NCBI RefSeq assembly: GCF_026240945.1
Contig: NZ_JAPFPY010000029.1
Coordinates: 1-59,973, forward strand
Direction: 5' to 3'
Source: Mycolicibacterium sp. J2
GTDB taxonomy: Bacteria; Actinomycetota; Actinomycetes; Mycobacteriales; Mycobacteriaceae
DNA length: 59,973 nucleotides
The translations under genes were made by a program, and so were the position numbers. Within the stretch, counting starts at the first letter, position 1. Every line of letters begins with the position of its first letter. Below are positions 8,886 to 17,452 of the stretch, piece after piece. Below the pieces are notes generated by a model that had not been told where the DNA came from, searched no databases, and saw only the letters and a list, made by a program, of their open reading frames with translations.

Positions 8886-9794
8886 CTACTTGAAACCGAT
8901 GCTGAAGTCGTGGCCCCACAGCGACACCGCGGTGCTCTCCCTGGCGACCCAATTCGCGTCTTCGACTTCGAGTCCCTCGCAACCGAATTCGATGTCGAAG
9001 CCGCCGGGAGTCTTCATGTAGAAGGACAGCATCTTGTCGTTCGTATGCCGGCCCAACGTCGCCGACATCTTCACGTTGCGACGCAACGCACGGTCCAGGC
9101 ACAGGCCGACATCATCGGCGTTCTCCACCTCGACCATCAGGTGCACGATGCCGGTCGGGTTGGGCATGGGCATGAACGCCAGCGCATGGTGGCGCGGGTT
9201 GCAGCCGTAGAACCGCAACCAGATCGGGTCAGCGTCGGCCGGGCGGCCGGCCAGCTGCGGCGGCAGGCTCATCGAGTCCCGGAGCCGGAAGCCCAGCACA
9301 TCTTGGTAGAACGCCTGCGCCGCGGCGTCGTCGTCACAGGTGAGCACGACGTGCCCCAAACCCTGTTGATCGGTGACGAACTTGTGGCCGTACGGGCTGA
9401 CGAATCGACGGCCGACGAACTGGGCACCGTGGAACGCCTCCAGGACATTGCCCGCCGGATCGTCGAACCGGATCAGGCCCTCGACGCGGCGCTCGGACTT
9501 CTCCTCTCGGGTGCCTTCGGTGAAGCCGACGCCGGCCTTGGACAGCGTCTCGCGCAGATTCTGCAGAGCCGGCGCATCGGCCACCTCCCACCCGGAAATG
9601 AGCAACCGGTCTTGCTCTCCCGGCACGATCACCAGCCGGGCCGCGACCTCGTCCATCCGCAGGTACAGCGCGCCCGGGGTGGCGTTGGCAGGGGCAGCAC
9701 CCTCGACCATGCCGAGGACCTTGAGTCCGAACTCGCGCCATGCCGCCACATCGGTCGACTCGATACGCATGTATCCCAGCGACTTGATGCTCAT
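8886..9794 (-). CDS. hsaC: Iron-dependent extradiol dioxygenase HsaC
   Basis: A 302-residue two-domain vicinal-oxygen-chelate extradiol dioxygenase. The C-terminal domain holds the three iron ligands expected for the family: His in LGHVVLT, His in NPRHHALAF and Glu in DIEFGCEG. It cleaves the catechol 3,4-DHSA to 4,9-DSHA in cholesterol degradation (Rv3568c ortholog). It lies 3 bp after hsaD and 7 bp before hsaB in one operon, so co-translation is likely. Confidence 0.94.
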   Translation of the reverse strand: MSIKSLGYMRIESTDVAAWREFGLKVLGMVEGAAPANATPGALYLRMDEVAARLVIVPGEQDRLLISGWEVADAPALQNLRETLSKAGVGFTEGTREEKSERRVEGLIRFDDPAGNVLEAFHGAQFVGRRFVSPYGHKFVTDQQGLGHVVLTCDDDAAAQAFYQDVLGFRLRDSMSLPPQLAGRPADADPIWLRFYGCNPRHHALAFMPMPNPTGIVHLMVEVENADDVGLCLDRALRRNVKMSATLGRHTNDKMLSFYMKTPGGFDIEFGCEGLEVEDANWVARESTAVSLWGHDFSIGFK

Positions 9795-9797
9795 CCG

Positions 9798-10673
9798 TTA
9801 ACCCCCAAGGAAATCGATGGTGAGCTTGTTGAACTCGTCGAACTTCTCGACCTGCGCCCAGTGTCCGCACTGACCGAACACGTGCAACTGCACGCGCGGA
9901 ATCTGTTTCACCGCAACCAACGCGCCGTCGAGTGGGTTGACCCGGTCTTCGCGACCCCAGATCAGCAGCACCGGCTGGCGCAACTTGTACACCTCGCGCC
10001 ACATCATGCCGAGCTCGAAATCCGGCCCCGCGAACGACTTTCCCATTGCGCGGGTGGCGGCCAGGGATTCGGGGGTGCTGGCGATCTTGAAGCGTTCTTC
10101 GACCAGTTCCGGGGTGACCAACTTCTGGTCGAACACCATGATGCGGATGAAGGCCTCGAGGTTCTCGCGCGTCGGCTCGTAGTTGAACTTGGCCAGCGCC
10201 TTGACGCCTTCGGTGGGATCCGGAGCGAACAGGTTGACCGACAGACCACCGGGCCCCATCAACACCAACTTGCCCGCGCGGTCCGGGTAGTCCAACGCGA
10301 AGCGCACCGCGGTGCCGCCACCGAGCGAATTGCCCAGCAGCGGAACCCGGCCCGTGATCTCCAGCTTGTCGAGCAGGCCGAGCACCGCCTTCGCGCTGTA
10401 CCGGTTGTACTGCTCGTGTTCGGTGTGCTTGTCCGACAGGCCATAGCCGGGCTGATCGATCGCCAATACGTGGTAATGCTCGGCCAGGACAGCGATATTG
10501 CGGCCGAAGTTGGACCAACTCGACGCACCCGGGCCACCGCCGTGCAGCAGCACGATGGTCTGCGAGGTCGGATCGCCGGCCTCGTGGTAGTGCAACCGCA
10601 TGGCCAGACCGCCGGCCTCGATATCCGCGTACCGCGAGGTCGATTCGAATGTGATCTCCGAAATGGCAGTCAT
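9798..10673 (-). CDS. hsaD: Meta-cleavage product C-C hydrolase HsaD
   Basis: A 291-residue alpha/beta hydrolase of the meta-cleavage-product family. It has HGGGPGASSWSNF (oxyanion hole), the nucleophile motif GNSLGGGTA, an Asp in GREDRVNP and a His in QCGHWAQVE. It hydrolyses 4,9-DSHA to 9,17-dioxo-1,2,3,4,10,19-hexanorandrostan-5-oic acid and 2-hydroxyhexa-2,4-dienoate (Rv3569c ortholog). Its start overlaps the hsaA stop by one base (TGATG), showing tight coupling. Confidence 0.94.
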   Translation of the reverse strand: MTAISEITFESTSRYADIEAGGLAMRLHYHEAGDPTSQTIVLLHGGGPGASSWSNFGRNIAVLAEHYHVLAIDQPGYGLSDKHTEHEQYNRYSAKAVLGLLDKLEITGRVPLLGNSLGGGTAVRFALDYPDRAGKLVLMGPGGLSVNLFAPDPTEGVKALAKFNYEPTRENLEAFIRIMVFDQKLVTPELVEERFKIASTPESLAATRAMGKSFAGPDFELGMMWREVYKLRQPVLLIWGREDRVNPLDGALVAVKQIPRVQLHVFGQCGHWAQVEKFDEFNKLTIDFLGG

Positions 10674-11857
10674 CAGACCATGGTGTCCGCGGGCGGCAGA
10701 CCGAACTCGTTGTTACCGAAGATCAGGTAGGCGCGCTCGGGCTCGTTGGCGGCGTGCACCCGGCCGGCATGCGCATCGCGCCAGAACCGTTGCAACGGCG
10801 CGGTGGACACCAGCGCGGTGGCACCGGCCGACTCGAAGAGCAGGTCGATCGAGGCGATGGACCGCGCGGTGGCGCGCACCTGGTCGCGGCGGGCGCGAGC
10901 GCGCAGCTCGAACGGAATCTCCTTGCCGGCCTGCAGCAGTGCGTACTCCTCGCCCACATTGCCGATCAACTGCCGCCAGGCGGCATCGATATCGCTGGCC
11001 GCCTCGGCGATCCGCACCTTGGCGAACGGGTCGTCCTTGGACTTCTCCCCGGCGAACGCCGCACGTACCCGCTTGCCCTGATGTTCGACATGGGCGGCGT
11101 AGGCGCCGTAGGCCATTCCGACGATCGGCGCGGAGATGGTGGTGGGATGCATGGTGCCCCAAGGCATCTTGTACACCGGCGCGGTGTTGTTCTGGTAGCC
11201 GCCTGCGGTGCCGTCGTTCATCGCCTTGTAGGACAGGAAGCGGTGCTTCGGCACGAACACGTCCTTGACGACGACGGTGTTGCTGCCGGTGGCCTTCAGG
11301 CCCACGACATGCCACACGTCGTCGATCGTGTACTCGGTACGCGGGATGAGGAAGCTGCCGAAATCGACGGGGCGACCATCCTTGATCACCGGACCGCCGA
11401 GAAACGCCCAGGTGGCGTGCTCGCTACCGGAGGACCACTGCCACGCGCCGCTGACCAGGTAGCCGCCGTCGACCACGGTGCCTGCCCCCATCGGGGCGTA
11501 CGACGAGGACACCCGGACGGTCGGGTCATCGCCCCACACCTCGTCCTGGGCCTTCTGGTCGAACAGCGCCAGATGCCAGTTGTGCACACCGATGATCGAG
11601 CTGATCCAGCCGGTCGAGCCGCACGCGCTGGCCAGCCGGCGGACCGCCTCGTAGAAGTACGTCGGGTCGGCCTGCAGACCACCCCACTGCTCGGGCTGCA
11701 GCAGCTTGAAGAACCCGACCTCGTCCAGTTCGTTGACGGTTTCGTACGGCACCTGGCGCTGGTCTTCGGCCTGTTGGGCGCGTTCGCGCAGCTTCGGCAG
11801 CAGATCATCGATGCCGGCGAGAACCGCCTGCACGTCACGCTGTTCAATGGACGTCAC
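10673..11857 (-). CDS. hsaA: 3-HSA hydroxylase, oxygenase component HsaA
   Basis: A 394-residue acyl-CoA-dehydrogenase-fold flavin monooxygenase, the same length as M. tuberculosis HsaA (Rv3570c). It shares the motifs GSTGWISSIIGVHNWHLALF and the C-terminal FGNNEFGLPPADTMV. With HsaB it hydroxylates the phenolic steroid 3-HSA. GTG 11857 is chosen because VTSIEQRD matches the family N-terminus and a GGGAGG ribosome-binding site lies just upstream. It is the first gene of hsaADCB, divergent from kshB across 151 bp that carries two KstR-like sites. Confidence 0.95.
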   Translation of the reverse strand: MTSIEQRDVQAVLAGIDDLLPKLRERAQQAEDQRQVPYETVNELDEVGFFKLLQPEQWGGLQADPTYFYEAVRRLASACGSTGWISSIIGVHNWHLALFDQKAQDEVWGDDPTVRVSSSYAPMGAGTVVDGGYLVSGAWQWSSGSEHATWAFLGGPVIKDGRPVDFGSFLIPRTEYTIDDVWHVVGLKATGSNTVVVKDVFVPKHRFLSYKAMNDGTAGGYQNNTAPVYKMPWGTMHPTTISAPIVGMAYGAYAAHVEHQGKRVRAAFAGEKSKDDPFAKVRIAEAASDIDAAWRQLIGNVGEEYALLQAGKEIPFELRARARRDQVRATARSIASIDLLFESAGATALVSTAPLQRFWRDAHAGRVHAANEPERAYLIFGNNEFGLPPADTMV

Positions 11858-11898
11858 TGAAATGCCTCCCGGATCGAGATCCACCACTAGACAGAGAT

Positions 11899-11912
11899 TA
11901 GAACACGTTACG
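11899..11912. promoter_or_regulatory. KstR box candidate (hsaA side)
   Basis: TAGAACACGTTACG fits the KstR consensus TNNAACNNGTTNNA except for its last base. It lies 42 bp upstream of the hsaA start in the hsaA-kshB divergent region. The motif is seen; repression by KstR, relieved by cholesterol-derived CoA thioesters, is inferred from the known regulon. Confidence 0.65.
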
Positions 11913-11966
11913 ATTTGTGTCGAGCAGGGCATTCTTTCAGCGGCTGGACCTGGGCATGTTCGTTTT

Positions 11967-11980
11967 TGTAACCTGTTCTA
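11967..11980. promoter_or_regulatory. KstR box candidate (kshB side)
   Basis: TGTAACCTGTTCTA matches TNNAACNNGTTNNA at every fixed position and lies 28 bp upstream of the kshB GTG, where a bound repressor would block its promoter. Confidence 0.8.
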
Positions 11981-12008
11981 GTTATTGGGTGAGGAGAGGG
12001 GTCAAAGC

Positions 12009-13070
12009 GTGACCGACGAGCCGCTCGGCAACCACGTGCTCGAATTGCAGGTGGCCCGGGTCGTCGAGGAGACCGCGGACGCACGTTCGCTGGTGTTCTC
12101 CGTTCCTGACGGCCCCGACGATCCAGCCATCCCGCAGGATCGGTTGCGCTACTCCCCCGGCCAGTTCCTGACCTTGCGGGTGCCCAGTGACCGCACCGGT
12201 TCGGTGGCTCGCTGCTACTCGCTGTCCAGCTCGCCGTTCACCGGTGACCAGCTGACCGTCACGGTCAAGCGCACCGCCGACGGCTACGCGTCGAACTGGT
12301 TGTGCGACAACGCGCATACCGGCATGCGCATGCACGTGCTGGCCCCGTCGGGCACTTTCGTGCCCGCCACCCTGGACACCGACTTCCTGCTGCTGGCCGC
12401 GGGCAGCGGTATCACCCCGATGCTGGCGATCTGCAAATCGGCGCTGTCCGAGGGCAACGGCCGGGTGGTGCTGGTGTACGCCAACCGGGACGAGAACTCG
12501 GTGATCTTTGCCGCCACCCTGCGCGAACTGTCCGCCAAGTATCCGGACCGGCTCACCGTCGTGCACTGGTTGGAAACGGTGCAGGGCCTGCCCAGCGCCG
12601 CGACACTGGCCGGCCTGGTGGCCCCCTACGCCGGACACGACGCCTTCATCTGCGGGCCGGGTCCGTTCATGGCGGCCGCCGAGGAAGCCCTCAAGGCCGT
12701 CGGCGCCGACCGGATTCACATCGAGGTGTTCAAATCGCTGGACTCCGACCCGTTCGCTGCGGTCGTGATCGAAGAAGACGACAGCGATGAAGGGCCGGCT
12801 ACCGCCGTCGTGACCCTCGACGGCACCACCCAGGAGGTGACGTGGCCGCGCCGGGCAAAGCTGCTCGACGTGCTGCTGGACAAGGGACTGGACGCGCCGT
12901 TCTCGTGCCGGGAAGGTCACTGCGGCGCCTGTGCCGTGGTCAAGAAGTCCGGTGATGTCGAGATGGAGATCAACGACGTGCTGGAACCCTCGGATCTGCA
13001 GGAGGGACTGATCTTGGCCTGCCAGGCGCTGCCCACCTCCGATTCCGTGGAAGTCACCTACGACGAATAG
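12009..13070 (+). CDS. kshB: 3-ketosteroid-9-alpha-hydroxylase reductase KshB
   Basis: A 353-residue class IA oxygenase reductase. It has an FAD domain (RCYSLSSSP), an NAD domain (AAGSGITPM and CGPGPFM) and a C-terminal plant-type [2Fe-2S] ferredoxin with CREGHCGAC plus a final Cys in LACQA. It passes electrons from NADH to the Rieske oxygenase KshA for 9-alpha-hydroxylation of steroid rings (Rv3571 ortholog). GTG 12009 follows a GAGGAGAGG ribosome-binding site. kshA is not in this window, as in M. tuberculosis where it is also unlinked. Confidence 0.93.
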   Translation: MTDEPLGNHVLELQVARVVEETADARSLVFSVPDGPDDPAIPQDRLRYSPGQFLTLRVPSDRTGSVARCYSLSSSPFTGDQLTVTVKRTADGYASNWLCDNAHTGMRMHVLAPSGTFVPATLDTDFLLLAAGSGITPMLAICKSALSEGNGRVVLVYANRDENSVIFAATLRELSAKYPDRLTVVHWLETVQGLPSAATLAGLVAPYAGHDAFICGPGPFMAAAEEALKAVGADRIHIEVFKSLDSDPFAAVVIEEDDSDEGPATAVVTLDGTTQEVTWPRRAKLLDVLLDKGLDAPFSCREGHCGACAVVKKSGDVEMEINDVLEPSDLQEGLILACQALPTSDSVEVTYDE

Positions 13071-13107
13071 CGCCCGGGCTAACATTCGGCGGACCGGAGG
13101 GAGAGCC

Positions 13108-13689
13108 GTGAAGAAGTTTCTGGGAGTGCTCGCGGCCGCATGCTCGGTCGCCGCGCTCGGCGTACTCGAAGCCCCGGCGGCAGCGGCCGGGGTGAACACC
13201 GCCACCACGTCGATACCGACGCCGAACGGCACCGTCGAGATGCACGTCACGGCCAACTGCGCGGGACCCGAAGGTCGGTGCTTCTTCAACACCCAGGCCA
13301 ACCTGCTGACCCCGGACGGACCGATCGGGCTGCCCGGAGACACCTGGGCCCGGCAGACCATCACCATCCGCAGCACCAACCGCGACGTGTATCAGAACGC
13401 CTGGTACAGCGCCCCCGCCGGGATGCCGCGGGAACTCAAGGGCGCCAACCACGACAACGTGTTGTCCAAGGCGTACAAGTCCATCTCCGACTACCAGGTC
13501 TCGGTGACCTACTTCGGTGGCGGACCCATGGAACGCTTTGCGGTGGACGGCGATTCGGTGCAGACCGATTGGAGCACCGGTCAGCCGAACCTCAAGGGCG
13601 GTTTCATCGCCTGCTCGGATATCCAGGTGGTGTTCGGCGGGGTGAACGTGACCACGCCGAGCGCGTGCGCGCAGACCACCTTCAACTGA
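13108..13689 (+). CDS. Small secreted protein, Rv3572 ortholog by position
   Basis: A 193-residue exported protein of unknown function. A classic Sec signal (KKFLGVLAAACSVAALGVLE) ends near AAAAG at about residue 27, followed by a soluble domain with five cysteines and a YQNAWYSAPAG segment. It begins with GTG 13108 after a GGAGGG ribosome-binding site and sits 37 bp after kshB, so it is probably co-transcribed and KstR-controlled. The same position in M. tuberculosis is held by the uncharacterised Rv3572. A link to sterol uptake or sensing is possible but unproven. Confidence 0.75.
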   Translation: MKKFLGVLAAACSVAALGVLEAPAAAAGVNTATTSIPTPNGTVEMHVTANCAGPEGRCFFNTQANLLTPDGPIGLPGDTWARQTITIRSTNRDVYQNAWYSAPAGMPRELKGANHDNVLSKAYKSISDYQVSVTYFGGGPMERFAVDGDSVQTDWSTGQPNLKGGFIACSDIQVVFGGVNVTTPSACAQTTFN

Positions 13690-13705
13690 CTCCGACAGTC
13701 AGGCC

Positions 13706-15823
13706 TCAGCGCGGCAGCCCCAGCAGCCGCTCGCCCGCGAGGGTGAGCAGGATCTGCTCGGTGCCGCCGGCGATGGACAGGCAGCGCGTGTTGAGGAAGT
13801 ACCGCACATCGGGGCTGTCGACGATGCCTGCGCCGTCGAGTGAGTCCATGATGGTCTCGGACAGGCTTTGCCGGTAGCGCACCCCGATCAGCTTGCGCAC
13901 GCTGGACGGTGCACCCGGATCGTGCCCGCCGACGGCCATCCGGGCGATGAGTTGGTCGAGCAGCGAACCCACTTGTGCCGCAACGATCAACGTCCCGAGC
14001 TGGTCCGCCTCGGCACCGTCGAGTTCCCGGTCACCGATCACGGCGAGCAGGTGCTCCATGCCCTTGTCCAACGCGCCACCGGTGGCGATGGCCACCCGCT
14101 CGTTGGCCAGCGTGGTGCGGGCCAACGGCCAGCCACCGTCCACCGGGCCGACCACCTGCTCGTCGGGGACGAAGAGGTCGTCGAAGAACACCTCGTTGAA
14201 GAGGGCCTCGCCGGTGATCTCACGCAGCGGCCGGATGTCGATGCCGGGCGCGCTCATGTCGACGAGGAAGTAGGTGATGCCCTTGTGTTTCGGCGCATCC
14301 GGGTTGGTGCGCGCCAGGCAGATCCCCCAGTTGGAACGGTGCGCGTTGGACGTCCACACTTTTTGGCCGGTCAGCAGCCAACCCCCTTCGGTGCGAACGG
14401 CCTTGGTGCGCAAGGCCGCCAGATCCGATCCGGCACCCGGCTCGGAGAACAGCTGGCACCAGTAGATGTCCCCGGTCAGGGTGCCGGGGATGAACTTCTC
14501 GATCTGCTCCGGTGTGCCGTGCGCCAGGATGGTCGGTGCCGCCCACCACCCGATGGAGATGTCGGGACGCGCCACATGGGCCGCGGCCAGTTCCTGGTCG
14601 ATGACCAATTGCTCTGCGGGCGTGGCATTGCGGCCGTAGGGCTTGGGCCAGTGCGGGGCCAGCAAGCCCGCCTCGGCCAGCGCACGCTGGCGCTGATCCT
14701 CGGGCAGCTCCGCGATATCGGCCACGGCGGCGGCGATCTCGGCGCGCACCGCCTCGGCTTCGGTCACGTCGACGTGCAGGTGGCGCCGCACGCCCGCCCT
14801 GGTCAGCTCGGCGGTCCGGCGCAGCCAACGCGAACGGCCACCCAGGAACTGGGACAACGCGTAGGCGCGGCGCAGGTACAGGTGCGCGTCGTGCTCCCAC
14901 GTGATACCGATCCCGCCGAGCACCTGGATGCAGTCGCGGGCGTTCTCCTTGGCGGCTTCGATGCCGACCGCGGCGGCGACAGCCGCGGCGATGGAGAGCT
15001 GGCTGCCGTCGGGATCGTCGGCAGCGGCGGCCGCATCGGCGGCGGCGACGGCGGCCTGCTGGCTGCGGAGCAGCATCTCGGCGCACATGTGCTTGACGGC
15101 CTGGAAGCTGCCGATCGGTTTACCGAACTGTTCGCGCACCTTGGCGTACTCGGTCGCGGTCTGCAACAACCACCGGGCCAGCCCGGCCGCCTCGGCGGCG
15201 AGCACGGTGGCCACCAGGTCCTGCACGCGCTGCGCGGGCGCCGAAACCTGGTGCGCGGGCGCGTCTGTCAGCGTGACACGAGCCAGCGGACGGGAGAAGT
15301 CGGTGGCCTCCAGGGTCTCGACGCGCACCCCGTCGGCGGCGGCGTCGAGCAGAATCCAGACCGCGCCGGCGGGCAGCAGCAAGACACCCGACGCGTCCGC
15401 CCCGAGCACCCATTTCGCCGATCCCGACGCGGTGTTGCCGTCGAACGTGATGTCGGATTCCACGGCCAGGCCGGCGCTGCGCTCGCCGGCGGCGAGCGCC
15501 TCCAGGACCGCCGGGTCGTCGACCACCAGGGTCGCCAGCGCCGTCGTCGCAACCGGGCCGGGGACCAGGGCGGCGGCCGCCTCGTCGATCATGCCGAGCA
15601 GATCCTCGATACCGCTGCCTGCGCCGCCGTGCTCCTCGGGGACCGCGACACCGAAGGCCCCTAGTTGCGCGAAACCGTCGTAGGGACCCCGCCAGGCGTC
15701 CGGGTCGCCCAGTTCCACATCGCGCACCGCGGTGATCGAGTCGGAACTGGCCGCCCAGCTCCTGACCAGTTCCCGGGCGGCAAACTGTTCGGACGTGTCG
15801 GCCCTGGACGACAACACGGACAC
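13706..15823 (-). CDS. fadE34: Two-domain acyl-CoA dehydrogenase FadE34
   Basis: At 705 residues this is about twice the usual acyl-CoA dehydrogenase. Two dehydrogenase halves are fused: N-terminal to about residue 330 and C-terminal from about 345, which carries the flavin-contacting WCQLFSEPGAGSDLA and VWTSNAH. Such fused enzymes (FadE34, also called ChsE3, Rv3573c) dehydrogenate the cholesterol side chain as a CoA thioester. The 3' end faces the secreted-protein gene; the 5' end diverges from kstR across 197 bp with a perfect KstR box. Confidence 0.92.
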   Translation of the reverse strand: MSVLSSRADTSEQFAARELVRSWAASSDSITAVRDVELGDPDAWRGPYDGFAQLGAFGVAVPEEHGGAGSGIEDLLGMIDEAAAALVPGPVATTALATLVVDDPAVLEALAAGERSAGLAVESDITFDGNTASGSAKWVLGADASGVLLLPAGAVWILLDAAADGVRVETLEATDFSRPLARVTLTDAPAHQVSAPAQRVQDLVATVLAAEAAGLARWLLQTATEYAKVREQFGKPIGSFQAVKHMCAEMLLRSQQAAVAAADAAAAADDPDGSQLSIAAAVAAAVGIEAAKENARDCIQVLGGIGITWEHDAHLYLRRAYALSQFLGGRSRWLRRTAELTRAGVRRHLHVDVTEAEAVRAEIAAAVADIAELPEDQRQRALAEAGLLAPHWPKPYGRNATPAEQLVIDQELAAAHVARPDISIGWWAAPTILAHGTPEQIEKFIPGTLTGDIYWCQLFSEPGAGSDLAALRTKAVRTEGGWLLTGQKVWTSNAHRSNWGICLARTNPDAPKHKGITYFLVDMSAPGIDIRPLREITGEALFNEVFFDDLFVPDEQVVGPVDGGWPLARTTLANERVAIATGGALDKGMEHLLAVIGDRELDGAEADQLGTLIVAAQVGSLLDQLIARMAVGGHDPGAPSSVRKLIGVRYRQSLSETIMDSLDGAGIVDSPDVRYFLNTRCLSIAGGTEQILLTLAGERLLGLPR

Positions 15824-15864
15824 CGGCGTCTCCTCACATTGGGTGAGAAGGCCACGCTTCCCAC

Positions 15865-15878
15865 TAGAACGTGTTCTA
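15865..15878. promoter_or_regulatory. KstR box (fadE34-kstR divergent promoter)
   Basis: TAGAACGTGTTCTA fits the KstR consensus at all fixed positions and is itself an almost perfect palindrome. It lies 42 bp upstream of fadE34 and 143 bp upstream of kstR, consistent with repression of fadE34 and autorepression of kstR. Confidence 0.85.
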
Positions 15879-16020
15879 ATAGTGCCAGCGTTCGAACGTC
15901 AAGTCGACCGCCATCACGGCAGGACACGCCGCTTGTGCCGGGTGCTCGGAGGTGGGAAATTAGCTGTCGACATGCGTATCTTTTTTGTCAAGAACGCACT
16001 ACCAAGGAGCAGCTCACCGA

Positions 16021-16683
16021 ATGTCGTCACCAGCACAGCCCGGACCGGGTTCTGACTCACCCCGTCAGGTGACGACAGTGGCCGTCCTCGCCGAATCCGA
16101 ACTGGGATCCGAAGCGCAGCGCGAGCGCCGCAAGCGCATCCTCGACGCCACCCTGGCCATCGCGTCCAAAGGTGGTTACGAGGCGGTCCAGATGCGCGCC
16201 GTCGCCGAACGGGCCGACGTCGCTGTCGGCACCCTTTACCGGTACTTCCCGTCCAAGGTGCACCTGCTGGTGTCGGCACTCGGCCGGGAATTCGAGCGCA
16301 TCGACGCCAAGACCGACCGCGCCTCGCTCACCGGCGGCACGCCGTACCAGCGGCTGAACATGATGGTCGGCCGACTCAACCGGTCGATGCAGCGCAACCC
16401 ACTGCTCACCGAGGCCATGACCCGGGCGTTCGTGTTCGCCGACGCGTCGGCCGCGGGTGAAGTCGATCACGTCGGCAAGCTGATGGACTCGATGTTCGCC
16501 CGCGCCATGAGCGACGGCGAACCGACCGAAGACCAGTACCACATCGCCCGGGTCATCTCCGACGTGTGGCTGTCGAACCTGCTGGCGTGGCTGACCCGGC
16601 GCGCCTCGGCCACCGACGTCAGCAAACGCCTGGACCTGGCGGTCCGGTTGCTCATCGGGGACGGGGAACAATCTAAGGTTTGA
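16021..16683 (+). CDS. kstR: TetR-family repressor of cholesterol catabolism KstR
   Basis: A 220-residue TetR regulator. From VLAESELGSEAQRERRKRIL onwards it matches M. tuberculosis KstR (Rv3574), with the recognition helix GADVAVGTLYRYFPSK-like segment near residue 65 and the ligand domain ending RRASATDVSKRLDLAVRLLIGD. It represses the sterol regulon and is released by 3-oxo-cholestenoyl-CoA type ligands. ATG 16021 has an AAGGAG 12 bases ahead. A GTG at 16078 would reproduce the shorter M. tuberculosis annotation, so the first 19 residues are uncertain. Confidence 0.94.
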   Translation: MSSPAQPGPGSDSPRQVTTVAVLAESELGSEAQRERRKRILDATLAIASKGGYEAVQMRAVAERADVAVGTLYRYFPSKVHLLVSALGREFERIDAKTDRASLTGGTPYQRLNMMVGRLNRSMQRNPLLTEAMTRAFVFADASAAGEVDHVGKLMDSMFARAMSDGEPTEDQYHIARVISDVWLSNLLAWLTRRASATDVSKRLDLAVRLLIGDGEQSKV

Positions 16684-16717
16684 CAGGGCGAGCGAAGCGA
16701 CGGGAGTGTGACCCAGC

Positions 16718-17452
16718 GTGGATGACCTGCAGCACGCGCTGACTGCTATTGCCCAGACTCCACGCCTGCTGGTCACCTCCGATTTCGACGGCACGCTGGC
16801 GCCGATCGTCAACAACCCCGCCGACGCAAGGCCACTACCCGCAGCCGCCGAAGCCCTGATCACCCTGTCGACGCTGCCCGACACCACAGCCGCGCTGATC
16901 TCCGGTCGCGCCAGGGACGTGCTGCGGGAGTTGTCGGGCATGCCCGACAGCGTGGCGCTGGTCGGCAGCCACGGCGCGGAATTCGACACCGGCTTCGTCC
17001 GCGATATCGACACCGACCTGCTGGCCACCATCACGGCCGCGCTGCGCGATATCGCCGCCGGCCGGCCCGGCGTGACCGTCGAGACGAAACCGGCCAGCGT
17101 CGCCCTGCACGTCCGCAATGCCGATCCGGCCGACGGCGACGCGGCGCTCGAGGCGGCCCGGGCCGCCGCCGGATCCTGGGACGCGCACCTCACCGCGGGC
17201 AAGGCGGTACTGGAGTTCGCGGTGATCGTCACCGACAAGGGCGAGGCCGTCGACGAATTGCGCCGACGACACGATGCCACCGCCGTGGTGTTCCTCGGTG
17301 ACGACGTCACCGACGAGAAGGCGTTCCGCCGCCTGCGCGAGACCGATGTCGGGGTCAAGGTCGGCCCGGGTGACACCCTGGCCCGCTACCGCGTCCCGGC
17401 TCCCGAGGATGTCGCCGAGGTGCTGCGCTTCCTGGTGGCCGCGCGCCGCTGA
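16718..17452 (+). CDS. otsB: Trehalose-6-phosphate phosphatase
   Basis: A 244-residue HAD-family phosphatase. It has motif I DFDGTLAPI near residue 21, motif II in ALISGRARD and motif IV GDDVTDEKAF, with the small cap domain between, as in OtsB. It dephosphorylates trehalose-6-phosphate to trehalose. The gene starts with GTG 34 bp after kstR and ends flush against the convergent LacI-regulator gene. It is not at this place in M. tuberculosis, where otsB2 is elsewhere, so it is a local insertion or a second copy. Confidence 0.88.
   Translation: MDDLQHALTAIAQTPRLLVTSDFDGTLAPIVNNPADARPLPAAAEALITLSTLPDTTAALISGRARDVLRELSGMPDSVALVGSHGAEFDTGFVRDIDTDLLATITAALRDIAAGRPGVTVETKPASVALHVRNADPADGDAALEAARAAAGSWDAHLTAGKAVLEFAVIVTDKGEAVDELRRRHDATAVVFLGDDVTDEKAFRRLRETDVGVKVGPGDTLARYRVPAPEDVAEVLRFLVAARR

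Noticed and set aside
13688..13702. TGACTCCGACAGTCA inverted repeat as terminator between the secreted protein and fadE34
   Set aside because: Only 5-bp arms with no T-run; too weak to call.
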